Below are positions 52,500 to 63,916 of a stretch of DNA of 64,000 nucleotides, piece by piece (the stretch's first letter is position 1; every line of letters starts with the position of its first letter). Source of the stretch: Modestobacter lapidis (GTDB taxonomy: Bacteria; Actinomycetota; Actinomycetes; Mycobacteriales; Geodermatophilaceae); the NCBI GenBank assembly GCA_019779905.1, contig JABAKE010000002.1, positions 399,084-463,083 of the forward strand, read 5' to 3'. The translations under genes and the position numbers were made by a program. The notes below the pieces were generated by a model. The model was not told the DNA's origin and searched no databases. It saw nothing but the letters and a program-made list of their open reading frames with translations.

Positions 52500-53225
52500 T
52501 CAGATCGGTGGCACCGGCTCGCCGGACGCACCGAACCGCTCGACCCGGATCGACGCCGGGGGTACGCCCATGCCCACCAGCAGCTGGCTCGCCGCCTCCG
52601 CGAACGGGGTCGAGCCGCACACGTAGGACGTCTGCCCCGGCTCCCACAGCGGCAGCAGGTCCATCGCGGTGAGCCGGGCGGCCGGGCGGATGCCGTACGC
52701 CTCCCGGGTGGTTCCCACCAGCGCACCGGCGGCCACCAGCTCCGCGGCGTAGGGCAGCTCCGCCAGCGTCCGGGTGGAGACGGCGATGCGCAGCAGATCA
52801 CCAGCGCCGATGGCGCGGGCGTGCCGGACCATCGCCACCAGCGGGACGACGCCACTGCCGCCGCCGATCAGCAGCGCGGGCTCGTCCCCCTCCCAGACGA
52901 ACCAGCCGCCGATCGGCCCGCGGACGTCGAGCACGTCACCGGGCTCCACCACGTCGGCGAGGTAGGTGGAGACCTCACCGTCGTCGAGCCGCTCGATCCA
53001 CAGCTCGACCAGCGGGTCGTCCGGCGCGGAGGCCACGGAGTACGACCGCTGGGCGGTGTACCCGTCCGCTGCGGTCAGCCGGACGACGTAGTGCTGACCG
53101 GGCAGGTGGTCGACCCGGTCGGGGACGTCGAGCCGGAGCTGGACCGACCGGGCCAGCGGTCGGCGGACCCCGGCCACCGTCGCGGTCCGCCACCCGCCGG
53201 CCGGGGCCCGCCCGGCCCCGCTCAC
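52500..53225 (-). CDS. FAD/NAD(P)-binding oxidoreductase (ferredoxin reductase fold)
   Basis: 241 residues: FAD domain with RSYSVASAP, an NAD(P) domain with [19 protein letters not shown] and the C-terminal [16 protein letters not shown]. It lacks a 2Fe-2S domain, so it is a reductase module only. It lies just downstream of the sulfite-oxidase-fold gene on the same strand, separated by a dispersed hairpin element, suggesting that it could exchange electrons with that enzyme; this pairing is inference from position. Confidence 0.87.
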   Translation of the reverse strand: MSGAGRAPAGGWRTATVAGVRRPLARSVQLRLDVPDRVDHLPGQHYVVRLTAADGYTAQRSYSVASAPDDPLVELWIERLDDGEVSTYLADVVEPGDVLDVRGPIGGWFVWEGDEPALLIGGGSGVVPLVAMVRHARAIGAGDLLRIAVSTRTLAELPYAAELVAAGALVGTTREAYGIRPAARLTAMDLLPLWEPGQTSYVCGSTPFAEAASQLLVGMGVPPASIRVERFGASGEPVPPI

Positions 53226-53279
53226 GGCCCCGTCCAGAGGCTCGACGCGAGCTTGCGAGTGGCGAGGAGGACGGGGTCC
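53225..53279 (-). repeat. Dispersed 3'-end hairpin element, copy 7
   Basis: It abuts the TAA of the sulfite-oxidase-fold gene on the minus strand. Perfect 8-bp arms CCCCGTCC (53228-53235) and GGACGGGG (53269-53276) flank CACTCGCAAGCTCGCG. It sits between two same-strand genes. Confidence 0.8.
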
Positions 53280-53891
<612 letters not shown>

Positions 53892-54107
53892 GTCGTCGTC
53901 CTTCCTCTGCGCGGGCGCGTCGGGAGGGATCCTCCTCCGCCGACGGCCGGCGCGGGGGCACCGGGCGGGAACTCATCGGCCGGGCGACTCGTTGGGCACC
54001 ACCGACAGGCTTCCGGCGACACGCCGGACGCGGCGGGTTCCGTGAGGGTCGCCTTACATGAGCCGTGTCACGTCGCGTTCATCTGTGTGTCACGTGGGCA
54101 GGGGACG

Positions 54108-54113
54108 TACCTT
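54108..54113 (+). promoter_or_regulatory. -10 box TACCTT for the sdh operon
   Basis: TACCTT is 7 nt before the GTG at 54121, consistent with a leaderless operon transcript. Confidence 0.5.
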
Positions 54114-54120
54114 TGCCGCT

Positions 54121-54831
54121 GTGGCGACAGTGACGCAGCAACCGGCCCAGCGCGGGGCCCCGAATACCGGGCGTTTCAGCAGCTCGGTCGTCAAGAAGGC
54201 AGTCATGGCGGTCAGCGGGATCATCATGATCCTGTACTTGATCGCGCACATGATCGGCAATCTGAAGGCGTTCTCGGGCGCCGAGTCCTTCAACGAATAC
54301 TCCGGCTGGATCCGCACCATCGGGGAGCCGGCCGTCCCGACGCAGACGGTGCTGTGGATCATCCGGCTCGTCCTGCTCGCGTCGGTGGTGGCGCACTTCT
54401 GGGCGGCCTACTCGCTGTGGGCCCAGGCCCGGCGCGCGCGCCCGGTCGCCTACGTGACCAAGAAGCGGGTGCAGCAGAGCTTCGCCTCCCGGACACTCCG
54501 CTGGGGCGGCACGATCATCCTGCTGTTCATCATCTGGCACATCCTCGACCTGACCGTCGGCGCAGTGAACCCGGCCGGCGGCGACACCACGCCGTACGAG
54601 CGGCTGATCGCCAGCTTCTCCAACATCCCGATCACGCTGTTCTACGTGGTTTCGATGCTGCTGTTGGGGCTGCACCTGCGGCACGGCATCTGGAGTGCGA
54701 TGCAGTCGCTCGGCCAGACCAACCGGCGGCGGGAGCGCAGCGTGAACGCGCTGGCCTACGTCGTCGCGACGGTGCTGACCGCGGGCTTCCTGCTCGTTCC
54801 GCTGTCCATCGCCTTCGGCCTCATCGACTGA
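54121..54831 (+). CDS. sdhC: Succinate dehydrogenase/fumarate reductase cytochrome b subunit
   Basis: This 236-residue membrane subunit has five helices and matches the single-subunit cytochrome b558 type (TIGR02046): [26 protein letters not shown], with heme-ligand His candidates in [24 protein letters not shown] and LHLRHGIW. It anchors SdhA/SdhB and passes electrons to menaquinone. GTG at 54121 has a TACCTT box 7 nt upstream. It is the first gene of the operon; the flavoprotein gene follows after 11 nt. Confidence 0.92.
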   Translation: MATVTQQPAQRGAPNTGRFSSSVVKKAVMAVSGIIMILYLIAHMIGNLKAFSGAESFNEYSGWIRTIGEPAVPTQTVLWIIRLVLLASVVAHFWAAYSLWAQARRARPVAYVTKKRVQQSFASRTLRWGGTIILLFIIWHILDLTVGAVNPAGGDTTPYERLIASFSNIPITLFYVVSMLLLGLHLRHGIWSAMQSLGQTNRRRERSVNALAYVVATVLTAGFLLVPLSIAFGLID

Positions 54832-54842
54832 CGGGAACCGAC

Positions 54843-56785
<1,943 letters not shown>

Positions 56786-56789
<4 letters not shown>

Positions 56790-57541
56790 ACCTGACCCTG
56801 AAGGTCTGGCGGCAGGTCAACCCCACCGTCAAGGGCAAGATGGTGACCTACCACGTCACCGACGTCTCGCCCGACATGTCATTCCTCGAGATGCTCGACG
56901 TCCTCAACGAGCAGCTCATCCTCGACAACGACGACCCGATCGCCTTCGACCACGACTGTCGCGAGGGCATCTGCGGCTCCTGCGGTCTGATGATCAACGG
57001 CATCGCGCACGGGCCGCAGCAGACCACCACCTGCCAGCTGCACATGCGCTCGTTCTCCGACGGCGACGTCATCGACATCGAACCCTGGCGCTCGGGCGGT
57101 TTCCCCGTGGTCAAGGACCTCGTCGTCGACCGGTCGTCGTTCGACCGGATCATCGCCGTGGGCGGGTACATCAGTGCCCCCACCGGCACGGCGCCCGAGG
57201 CGCACTCGGTCCCGGTGCCGAAGCAGGACTCCGACGCCGCCTTCGATGCCGCCACCTGCATCGACTGCGGCGCCTGCGTGGCCGCCTGCCCGAACGGCTC
57301 GTCGATGCTGTTCACCGCCGCCAAGGTGGCGCACCTCGGGCTCATGCCGCAGGGCCAGCCCGAGCGCGACACCCGGGTGCTGAAGATGGTGGCGCAGCAG
57401 GACGCCGAGAACTTCGGTGGCTGCACCAACATCGGCGAGTGCTCGGCCGTGTGCCCGAAGGGCATCTCGATGGAGACCATCTCGCGGCTGAACCACGACC
57501 TGCTCGGCGCGCTGCGCGCCGGCGCGGTGCCGGCCAGTTAG
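56786..57541 (+). CDS. sdhB: Succinate dehydrogenase/fumarate reductase iron-sulfur subunit
   Basis: 251 residues: plant-type 2Fe-2S ligands in [10 protein letters not shown] and TTCQLH, then [12 protein letters not shown] and [15 protein letters not shown] for the 4Fe-4S and 3Fe-4S clusters. It relays electrons between the flavin and the membrane subunit. GTG at 56786 overlaps the sdhA stop; upstream in-frame sequence is antisense-like and not conserved. A hairpin terminator follows. Confidence 0.93.
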
Positions 57542-57549
57542 AGGACGAC

Positions 57550-57587
57550 CAGCTGGGCGGGGGTCCTCCGGGGCCCCAGCCCAGCTG
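57550..57587. terminator. Bidirectional terminator between sdhB and the nucleotidyltransferase gene
   Basis: Arms CAGCTGGGC (57550-57558) and GCCCAGCTG (57579-57587) are perfectly complementary. The hairpin occupies nearly all of the 50 bp between two convergent genes. Confidence 0.7.
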
Positions 57588-57591
57588 CGTC

Positions 57592-58176
57592 TCAGGTCGC
57601 GCCGCCGCTGACGCCCAGCCGGTCGGCGAGGAAGAGGAAGGCCGCCGCGAAGTCGTTGCCCTGCACCTCGGCGCGCAGCCGTTCCCAGTCGAGCTGCTCA
57701 CGAACGGCGCGCACGTGCGGCAGCAGCGACCCGAAGTCGCAGTAGTGCTCGGTCATCGCGCGCAACTTGCTGGACAGCAGGTCGGTGGCCGGCAGCACCG
57801 GCATCCGGATGCCGAGCAGGTCCATCTCCTCCGAGCGCTCGAGCAGGGTGGCGTCGACGGGCTCGCCGACGATGCGGTGCAGCAGGTCGACGGTGACGCC
57901 GTCCAGGGCCGCCTTGAACAGCCAGTCCTCCGGCGGGCGGACCACCTCGAACCCGGCGGCCGCCAGCACGGCCGCGGCCTGCTCCGTGTCGTCCTCGGCG
58001 ATGACGAAGTCGACGTCGTTCTCGGACTCCGGCGCTCCGTGCGCCCACAGCGCGTACCCGCCGGCCAGCGCGAACGGCACCCCGTCTGCCTTGAGCGCGG
58101 AAGCGGTGCGCTTGAGCGCCAGCCGGAGCGGTTCACGGAACTCGGCGGTCACCCAGGCTCCCGGTGTCATCGGCAT
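57592..58176 (-). CDS. Nucleotidyltransferase-fold protein
   Basis: The 194 residues contain FALAGGYALWAHGAPESENDVDFVIAEDD, the GG...(h)DhDh motif of the minimal nucleotidyltransferase fold used by AbiEii/MNT-type and related proteins; the second acidic residue pair (NDVDFVI) and a later HRIVGEPVD fit. It is a stand-alone gene without an obvious AbiEi or HEPN partner. A toxin-like or tRNA/protein-modifying role is possible; I cannot choose. Divergent from the EEP gene. Confidence 0.78.
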   Translation of the reverse strand: MPMTPGAWVTAEFREPLRLALKRTASALKADGVPFALAGGYALWAHGAPESENDVDFVIAEDDTEQAAAVLAAAGFEVVRPPEDWLFKAALDGVTVDLLHRIVGEPVDATLLERSEEMDLLGIRMPVLPATDLLSSKLRAMTEHYCDFGSLLPHVRAVREQLDWERLRAEVQGNDFAAAFLFLADRLGVSGGAT

Positions 58177-58221
58177 CTCTGTCGGTACGGCGGATCTCGG
58201 GTGTGCGGCTACCCGTCCGGG

Positions 58222-58227
58222 TAGCGC
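58222..58227 (+). promoter_or_regulatory. -10-like box TAGCGC, leaderless start
   Basis: TAGCGC lies 6 nt before the GTG at 58234. Confidence 0.35.
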
Positions 58228-58233
58228 TCACGC

Positions 58234-59019
58234 GTGCGCCTCGCGACCTTCAACATCCTGCACGGACGCTCCCTCGCCGACGACCGCGTCGACGTCGACC
58301 GGTTCGCCGCCGCGATCGCCGACCTCGACGCCGACGTGCTCGCGCTGCAGGAGGTGGACCGGGACCAGCCGCGCTCCCACCACACCGACCTCACCGCGGT
58401 GGCCGCCGACGCCATGGGAGCCCCGGCCCACCGGTTCGTCGCCTCCATCGCCGGCACACCGGGGGCGACCTGGATGGCCGCGACCGGCACCGAGCAACCC
58501 GGGACGGCGGCCTACGGGATCGCGCTCCTCTCGCGGTACCCGGTGTCGAGCTGGCAGGTGGTCCGGCTGCCGACCGTGCCGTTCCGCTTCCCGCTGTGGC
58601 TGCGCGAACCGCGCAAGCTGATCATGGTGCACGAGGAGCCGCGGACGGCGGTGGTCGCGGTGGTCGAGACGCCGCACGGTGCGGTGACCGTGGTGAACAC
58701 CCATCTGTCGTTCGTGCCGGGGTGGAACCGGGTGCAGCTGAGCCGGCTGCGCCGCGACCTCATGGCGTTCCCCGGGCCGCTGGTGCTGCTGGGCGACCTG
58801 AACATGACCCCGCCCACGCCGGCCACGGTCACCGGGTACCGGACGCTGGCCGCCGAGCACACCTTCCCGGTGCAGACGCCCGACCGGCAGCTGGACCACG
58901 TGCTGCTGCGCGGTGAGATCGGCGCGGTGACCGCCACGGAGTCCCGGGCGCTGCCCCTGTCGGACCACCGTGCGCTGCTGGTCGACCTGTTCCTGGATGC
59001 CGGCCGCCACCGGCCATAA
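58234..59019 (+). CDS. Endonuclease/exonuclease/phosphatase family protein
   Basis: The 261-residue EEP-fold phosphoesterase shows RLATFNILHGRS, LALQEVDRDQ (metal-binding Glu), VNTHLSF, LLGDLNMTP (Asp/Asn) and LSDHRALLVDL (catalytic His). No signal peptide, so it is probably cytoplasmic. Substrates in this fold range from DNA and inositol phosphates to sphingomyelin; none can be chosen here. The GTG start coincides with the first beta strand. Confidence 0.88.
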   Translation: MRLATFNILHGRSLADDRVDVDRFAAAIADLDADVLALQEVDRDQPRSHHTDLTAVAADAMGAPAHRFVASIAGTPGATWMAATGTEQPGTAAYGIALLSRYPVSSWQVVRLPTVPFRFPLWLREPRKLIMVHEEPRTAVVAVVETPHGAVTVVNTHLSFVPGWNRVQLSRLRRDLMAFPGPLVLLGDLNMTPPTPATVTGYRTLAAEHTFPVQTPDRQLDHVLLRGEIGAVTATESRALPLSDHRALLVDLFLDAGRHRP

Positions 59020-59067
59020 CCGCAGCGGGATCGGATCGTTCGACGACGAACCGGTACCACCGTCACT

Positions 59068-59098
59068 GTGAACCGACTGCACTGTTCGCTAGGTTCAC
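59068..59098 (+). promoter_or_regulatory. Inverted repeat and promoter upstream of the marR gene
   Basis: GTGAACC (59068-59074) and GGTTCAC (59092-59098) form perfect 7-bp arms separated by 17 bp. The -10 box TAGGTT (59090-59095) lies within the right arm, 6 nt before the ATG. This is well placed as an operator for autorepression by the MarR protein. Confidence 0.6.
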
Positions 59099-59101
59099 CA
59101 C

Positions 59102-59566
59102 ATGGTCCCGGAACTCCACGTCTTCGATCGCCTCCTCGAGATCACGCTGCTCCTCCAGGAGGACATGGCCCGGTCCTTCGCCGGCTCCGGGTTGACCGCC
59201 GCGCGCACCCACCTGCTGTGGGTGGTCCACCAGTCGGGCCCGTCGACCCAGCAGAGCCTGGCCACCGCGCTCCAGGTCACTCCGCGGAACGTGACCGGGC
59301 TGGTCGACGCGCTGGAGGCCGGGGGCTTCGTCACCCGCCGCCCGCACCCGACGGACCGGCGCGCCACGCTGGTGACGCTCACGGACCAGGGGCTGCAGAC
59401 GATGGCGGACATGGACCGGGACCGCCGCCAGATCGCCGCGCGCCTGGTCGCCGACCTCACCGAGGAGCAGGTCCGGTGCTTCCGGGAGGCGCTCGACGTC
59501 GTCACCTCGCGGCTGCACGATCTCGCGGCAGGCGCGACCGACGCGGAGACGGCGGTGACGGCATGA
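59102..59566 (+). CDS. MarR-family transcriptional regulator
   Basis: 154-residue winged-helix regulator: TQQSLATALQVTPRNVTGLVDALEAGGFVTRRPHPTDRRATLVTLT is the recognition helix and wing. It probably controls its own operon through the inverted repeat overlapping the promoter. The downstream membrane protein starts within its stop codon (ATGA). The inducer is unknown. Confidence 0.9.
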   Translation: MVPELHVFDRLLEITLLLQEDMARSFAGSGLTAARTHLLWVVHQSGPSTQQSLATALQVTPRNVTGLVDALEAGGFVTRRPHPTDRRATLVTLTDQGLQTMADMDRDRRQIAARLVADLTEEQVRCFREALDVVTSRLHDLAAGATDAETAVTA

Positions 59567-60225
59567 CGGCGCCGGCCACGACCCCGGGCCGACGGAGCCG
59601 CTGGCAGATCGCCGGCCGGCTCGCCCGCCGCGCGGTCCGGATGGAGATCGGCGGCTACCAGGCGATCTACCGCTTCCTGTTCCGTCGACCGCGGGTGCCG
59701 GCCGGAGCCGCCGGGTTCAGCTACCACGCGCCGGTCCTGGCGGTCACCATCGCGTTCATCGTGGTGTCCGCGGTGGAACTGGTCGTCGTCGACCTGCTCG
59801 TGAGCCGGTGGCCCGCGGTCCGCATCCCCCTGCTGGTGCTGGGCGTCTGGGGGCTGGTGTGGATGTTCGGCCTGCTGTTCGGCATGCTCACCCGCCCGCA
59901 CGCTGTCGGCCCGGACGGGATCCGGGTGCGCTCCGGCACCGAGGTGGACATCCCCCTCGCCTGGGACGAGATCGCCACGGTGACGCACCGCAAGCGGATC
60001 GCGCCCGACGGGGAGCCCCAGGTGGCCGTCGACCCGGCGGGCCACGCGACCCTGCACATGCGGATGCAGGAGCAGACCAACATCGAGGTGGTCCTGGACC
60101 GGCCGGCCCCGGTGCGGCTGCCCACCGGCACCGAAGTGGTCCACCGGATCGCCCTCTACGCCGATGATCCGCAGGGCTTCCTCGCCGAGGTCCGGCGGTG
60201 GGCGACCGACGATCCCGGCACCTGA
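59563..60225 (+). CDS. Membrane protein co-operonic with MarR regulator
   Basis: 220 residues with an Arg-rich N terminus, two or three hydrophobic helices (VLAVTIAFIVVSAVELVVVDLL and IPLLVLGVWGLVWMFGLLFGML) and a C-terminal soluble part (PDGIRVRSGTEVDIPLAWDEIATVTHRKRI) resembling the bacterial PH-like domain that follows membrane helices in similar proteins. Function unknown. Overlap with marR by ATGA suggests that it is the main regulated target. Confidence 0.75.
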   Translation: MTAPATTPGRRSRWQIAGRLARRAVRMEIGGYQAIYRFLFRRPRVPAGAAGFSYHAPVLAVTIAFIVVSAVELVVVDLLVSRWPAVRIPLLVLGVWGLVWMFGLLFGMLTRPHAVGPDGIRVRSGTEVDIPLAWDEIATVTHRKRIAPDGEPQVAVDPAGHATLHMRMQEQTNIEVVLDRPAPVRLPTGTEVVHRIALYADDPQGFLAEVRRWATDDPGT

Positions 60226-60244
60226 CGGGCGGGGTCGCCGCGCT

Positions 60245-60442
60245 TCAGCCGCCGCGGGCGAAGAGCTCCGCGGCCTGCGCGTCGTCCACGAACGGGTACT
60301 TGACCATGAACTGGGCCAGCGCGTCGGTCACCGACAGGACGTGGGTCTCGCGACGCCCCGCCGCGTCGACGGTCTGCACGGTGACCATGTCGTCGTTGAT
60401 CGGGACCCAGTGGGTTTCCACGTAGTCGGTGAACACGTTCAC
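60245..60442 (-). CDS. Small conserved-looking protein downstream of LLM monooxygenase
   Basis: 65 residues (starts [19 protein letters not shown]) with no domain I recognise. Codon use is normal for the region, and the GTG start overlaps the stop of the luciferase-like gene (GTGA), supporting real translation. It is mostly hydrophilic with no membrane segment. It ends 20 nt from the convergent membrane-protein gene. Confidence 0.65.
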   Translation of the reverse strand: MNVFTDYVETHWVPINDDMVTVQTVDAAGRRETHVLSVTDALAQFMVKYPFVDDAQAAELFARGG

Positions 60443-61428
60443 GCGCGCACGACCTCCATCGCCTCGGCCAGCAGCGTGACCGACCGCAGCCGGCCCTCCG
60501 TGGACGGCGACTGGTGAGCGACGATCAGCTCGTCGGCGCCGGCCAGCCGGCGGAAGGCCTCGACCTGCTCGCGCACCTCGGCCGGCGTACCGACCGCGGA
60601 ATGGGTGAGCATCGAGTCGACGTGCTGCCCGGCGCCCTGGGACAGCAGCAGGTCGGCCTCGGCGTCGGTGAAGTTCCGCCCGCGGCCGAACAGCCCGGTG
60701 GCCAGCGTGCGGCGCACCGCGGCGAAGGCAGCCTGCGCCGCGGTGCTGCTGTCGGCGGCGACGACGTTCATCCCGGCGATCACGTACGGCTCGTCCAGCT
60801 GGGCGGAGGGCTGGAAGTCGCGTCGGTAGATCGAGACGGCGGCCTCGAGGGCCTGCGGCGCGAAGTGCGAGGCGAACGCGTAGGGCAGGCCCAGGGCCGC
60901 TGCGAGCTGCGCGCCGAAGGTGGAGGAACCGAGGATGAACAACGGCACCTCCGACCCCCGGCCGGGGACGGCGTCGACCCCGGGCACCCGGGTCTTGCCG
61001 GCCAGGTAGGCCTGCAGCTCCAGCACATCCTGCGGAAAGGACTCGGCCGAGCCCGGGTCGCGGCGCAGCGCGTACATCGTGTTCTGGTCCGACCCGGGGG
61101 CGCGGCCCAGGCCGAGGTCGATGCGACCGGGGTACATCGCGTCGAGCGTGCCGAACTGCTCGGCGATCGTCAGCGGTGCGTGGTTGGGCAGCATGACCCC
61201 GCCGGCACCCAGCCGGATGTGGCTGGTCTGCGCGCCGACGTGGGCGATGAGCACGCTCGTGGCCGACGAGGCGATGGTCGCCATGTTGTGGTGCTCGGCG
61301 TACCAGACGCGCTGGTAGCCCTGCGCCTCCGCGCGCTGGGCGAGGGCGACGCTGGCGGCGATGCTGTCGCTCACGGACTGGCCCCGCAGGATCGGCGCGA
61401 GGTCGAGGACGGACAGCGGGATGCTCAT
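60439..61428 (-). CDS. Luciferase-like (LLM class) flavin monooxygenase
   Basis: This 329-residue TIM-barrel enzyme contains [58 protein letters not shown] and [25 protein letters not shown], the signature of the MsnO8/LLM subfamily that uses reduced FMN. The substrate is unknown. The start is an ATG. A direct repeat lies in the 85-bp gap upstream. Confidence 0.9.
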   Translation of the reverse strand: MSIPLSVLDLAPILRGQSVSDSIAASVALAQRAEAQGYQRVWYAEHHNMATIASSATSVLIAHVGAQTSHIRLGAGGVMLPNHAPLTIAEQFGTLDAMYPGRIDLGLGRAPGSDQNTMYALRRDPGSAESFPQDVLELQAYLAGKTRVPGVDAVPGRGSEVPLFILGSSTFGAQLAAALGLPYAFASHFAPQALEAAVSIYRRDFQPSAQLDEPYVIAGMNVVAADSSTAAQAAFAAVRRTLATGLFGRGRNFTDAEADLLLSQGAGQHVDSMLTHSAVGTPAEVREQVEAFRRLAGADELIVAHQSPSTEGRLRSVTLLAEAMEVVRA

Positions 61429-61513
61429 GGGTCAGGCCTTCCGATCGGTTGCCAGGAGCAACCGCACGGGGGCGCCAGGCCTTCCCGATCGCGGCCCGGG
61501 CGGTCGGCCACCA

Positions 61514-62056
61514 TCAGGCCTGGGCGTCGCACCAGGTCTCGAGCAGGTCGCGGGCGTCCCGCCAGGGCCCGGCGTCGTCCTCGTCCAGATCGGCGCGCAC
61601 GGCCAACCCGTCGCGCAGGATGGCGAGCTCGGTCATCGCCGGGGCGGCCGCGGCCGCGAGGCCGGGGACGGCACCGGCCGCCCGGCCGGCGCGGTCCAGC
61701 GCCGCGTCCATCTCCAGCTCGGCGGCTGCCCGGCTCCCTCCGCCACCGAGGCCCTCCTCGGCGAGGGCCTGCACCTCGTAGCGGGCGACCCCGCCGGTGA
61801 GCGCCTTCTCGACGTCGGCGCAGGCCACCGCCATGGCGCTGGGTGTGCGCGCCGCGGCCGCCGTCAGCGGTGCCGGCGGTGCCGGGTCGGGGGCCGCCGG
61901 CGCCGGGTCGGGAGCCGCGGCCGGGCCGGTCGCGGGCAGCGCCTGGCCGACCGGTGCGGTGGCAGGCTGCGTCGTGCAGCCGGCCACCCCGGCGAGCAGC
62001 AGCGTCACCACGGCCGGCCCGGCCACCGCGCGGGCTACGGAGCGCCGACCGGACAC
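61514..62056 (-). CDS. Putative lipoprotein
   Basis: The 180 residues begin with a signal peptide ending in LAGVAGC (lipobox), then a Pro/Ala-rich linker (APDPAPAAPDPAPPAP) and a helical domain of about 100 residues with three Cys in total. No family is recognised. It is probably attached to the outer face of the membrane. It starts 13 nt past the isochorismatase stop, so the two may be co-transcribed. Confidence 0.72.
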   Translation of the reverse strand: MSGRRSVARAVAGPAVVTLLLAGVAGCTTQPATAPVGQALPATGPAAAPDPAPAAPDPAPPAPLTAAAARTPSAMAVACADVEKALTGGVARYEVQALAEEGLGGGGSRAAAELEMDAALDRAGRAAGAVPGLAAAAAPAMTELAILRDGLAVRADLDEDDAGPWRDARDLLETWCDAQA

Positions 62057-62068
62057 CGACGCACCCTG

Positions 62069-62797
62069 TCACCCCGCAGGGGGGCCCGCCCAGGGCCGGG
62101 AGTCCCGGGTCGCGGCGGCGTCCGGCCGGGCGGACGTGCGGAGCTCGTCGGCGATCTCGCCGCTGCCGGCGGCGAGGACCCCCATGCGCCCGGCCTCCTC
62201 GAGGTGCGCCGGCTGCACTCCCGAGATGGCGTCGGCGGCGATGAGCACCCGGTAGTCGCGCTCGCTCGCGCCGTAGACCGCGGCCCGCGGGCAGTTCGGG
62301 TAGTTGCAGCCCGCCAGGACGACGGTGGTGACCCCGTGCGCCCGCAGGTGCTCGTCCAGCCGGGTCCGGTGGAAGGCACCCCACCGGGGCTTCCACATCG
62401 CCCACTCCTTCGGAGTGATCTGCTGCAGCTCGCCGGCGAGCAGCCGTTCGGCGTCCAGCGCGGGGGCGCCGGGCGGCAGCAGGTCGGGCACGATCTGGGC
62501 GCCGGCCGACCCCGGTCGGACGATCGGCGCGCCGGAGTCGAGCACGGTGCGCCGGGCCAGGTCGACGTCGTCACCGTCATAGAGGCGGACGACGTGCACG
62601 ACCGGGCGCCCGGCCGCGCGGTAGGCCGCCAGCAGCCGGGCGATCACCGGGACCACCGCACTGGTGCCCGGGATGGGGCTCGCCCCACCGTCGACGAAGT
62701 CGACCTGCGTGTCGATGACGAGCAGGGCCGAGCGGTCGAGTTCCGGGGCGATGTGGAGGTCCGCCGCGCGCCAGTGAGCCAGCATTGATTCCGCCAT
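62069..62797 (-). CDS. Isochorismatase-like cysteine hydrolase
   Basis: 242 residues: LLVIDTQVDFVDGG (catalytic Asp), the Lys in PKEWAMWKPRWGAF region, and VVLAGCNYPNCPRAAVYGASERDYRV with the nucleophilic Cys. These hydrolases cleave amides or vinyl ethers such as nicotinamide, N-carbamoylsarcosine or isochorismate. It is divergent from the fumarylacetoacetate-hydrolase gene over 175 bp, which hints at a shared degradation pathway. The ATG at 62797 is preceded by GAAGGGAA. Confidence 0.85.
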   Translation of the reverse strand: MAESMLAHWRAADLHIAPELDRSALLVIDTQVDFVDGGASPIPGTSAVVPVIARLLAAYRAAGRPVVHVVRLYDGDDVDLARRTVLDSGAPIVRPGSAGAQIVPDLLPPGAPALDAERLLAGELQQITPKEWAMWKPRWGAFHRTRLDEHLRAHGVTTVVLAGCNYPNCPRAAVYGASERDYRVLIAADAISGVQPAHLEEAGRMGVLAAGSGEIADELRTSARPDAAATRDSRPWAGPPAG

Positions 62798-62864
62798 GCG
62801 GATTTCCCTTCGATGTCGAGGTGTAGATCGTCGCACTAGGCGGTACACAACGGTTCCGGAAGTG

Positions 62865-62893
62865 CTTGACGTCGCACCTTTCCATGCCCACGA
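62865..62893 (+). promoter_or_regulatory. -35/-10 promoter for the FAH-family gene
   Basis: TTGACG (62865-62870), 17-bp spacer, CACGAT (62888-62893). One of the few vegetative-type promoters with a good -35 element seen in this window; about 70 nt of leader would follow. Confidence 0.45.
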
Positions 62894-62972
62894 TGCACGG
62901 CGTGATGCAGACCACACCGTTCCCCGACCACGCCCAGCCGGCCGCTGCCGCCACGCCGACGGGCACGACGCG

Positions 62973-63833
62973 ATGAGGCTCCTCTCCTTCCACGCCGATG
63001 GCGGCGTGCGGCTGGGTGTCGAGACCGACCGCGGGGTCGTCGACGTCGCGGCCGCCGCCCCCGACGCGCCGGCGACCATGCAGCAGCTGATCGCCGCCGG
63101 GCCGGAGGTCCTGGACCGGGTCCGCCAGGCGGTCGGATCCGCCACGGACGCCGTCCCGCTGGAGCAGCTCCGCCTGGCCCCCGCCGTCCCCGACCCCGGA
63201 AAGATCATCTGCGTCGGCCTCAACTACCGCAAGCACGCCGCCGAGGGCGGGATGCCCGTTCCCGAGCAGCCCATCTACTTCGCCAAGTACCGCAACAGCC
63301 TGGCCGGCTCCGGCGAGGAGGTGGTCATCCCGGCGGCGACCCGCAAGGCCGACTACGAGGTGGAACTGGTCGCGGTCATCGGCCGGACGACGCGCAACGT
63401 GTCGACGGAGGACGCCCTCGACCACGTCTTCGGCTACGCCACCGGCAACGACCTGTCCGCGCGCGAGCTGCAGAACCGCAGCAGCCAGTGGATGTACGGC
63501 AAGGCCATCGACGGCTTCGCCCCGCTGGGCCCCTGCCTGGTCACCGCCGACGACGTACCCGACCCCCAGGCGCTGCGCACCCGGACCTGGGTGAACGGCG
63601 ACCTGCGCCAGGACTCCAACACGGTGGACATGGTCTTCTCCGTCGCCGAACTGGTCAGCGACCTCTCCCAGATCATGACGCTGGAGGCCGGCGACGTGAT
63701 CTTCACCGGCACGCCGGAGGGCGTGATCCTCGGCATGGCCGACCAGGTCTGGCTGCAGCCCGGGGACGAGGTCGTCTGCGAGGTCGAGGGTCTCGGCCGC
63801 CTGGTCACCCCCTTGGTGGGGCACGAGGGCTGA
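62973..63833 (+). CDS. Fumarylacetoacetate hydrolase family protein
   Basis: 286 residues: N-terminal domain (RLLSFHADGGVRLGVETDRGVVD) and the FAH core with ICVGLNYRKHAAEGG, the metal-binding Glu residues in ADYEVELVAVIG, YATGNDLSARELQ and GDVIFTGTPEGV. Family reactions include 2-oxo-hept-3-ene-1,7-dioate hydration and acylpyruvate hydrolysis in aromatic degradation. The ATG at 62973 begins the family N terminus; upstream in-frame codons are not conserved. Confidence 0.9.
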   Translation: MRLLSFHADGGVRLGVETDRGVVDVAAAAPDAPATMQQLIAAGPEVLDRVRQAVGSATDAVPLEQLRLAPAVPDPGKIICVGLNYRKHAAEGGMPVPEQPIYFAKYRNSLAGSGEEVVIPAATRKADYEVELVAVIGRTTRNVSTEDALDHVFGYATGNDLSARELQNRSSQWMYGKAIDGFAPLGPCLVTADDVPDPQALRTRTWVNGDLRQDSNTVDMVFSVAELVSDLSQIMTLEAGDVIFTGTPEGVILGMADQVWLQPGDEVVCEVEGLGRLVTPLVGHEG

Positions 63834-63916
63834 CCTCCCGCGCCTGTCCCAGCTCCCGGAGCCGGACCGGGCAATGACACCCGGCTGCACCACTCCCCAA
63901 TGACGAGGAGAACCCG

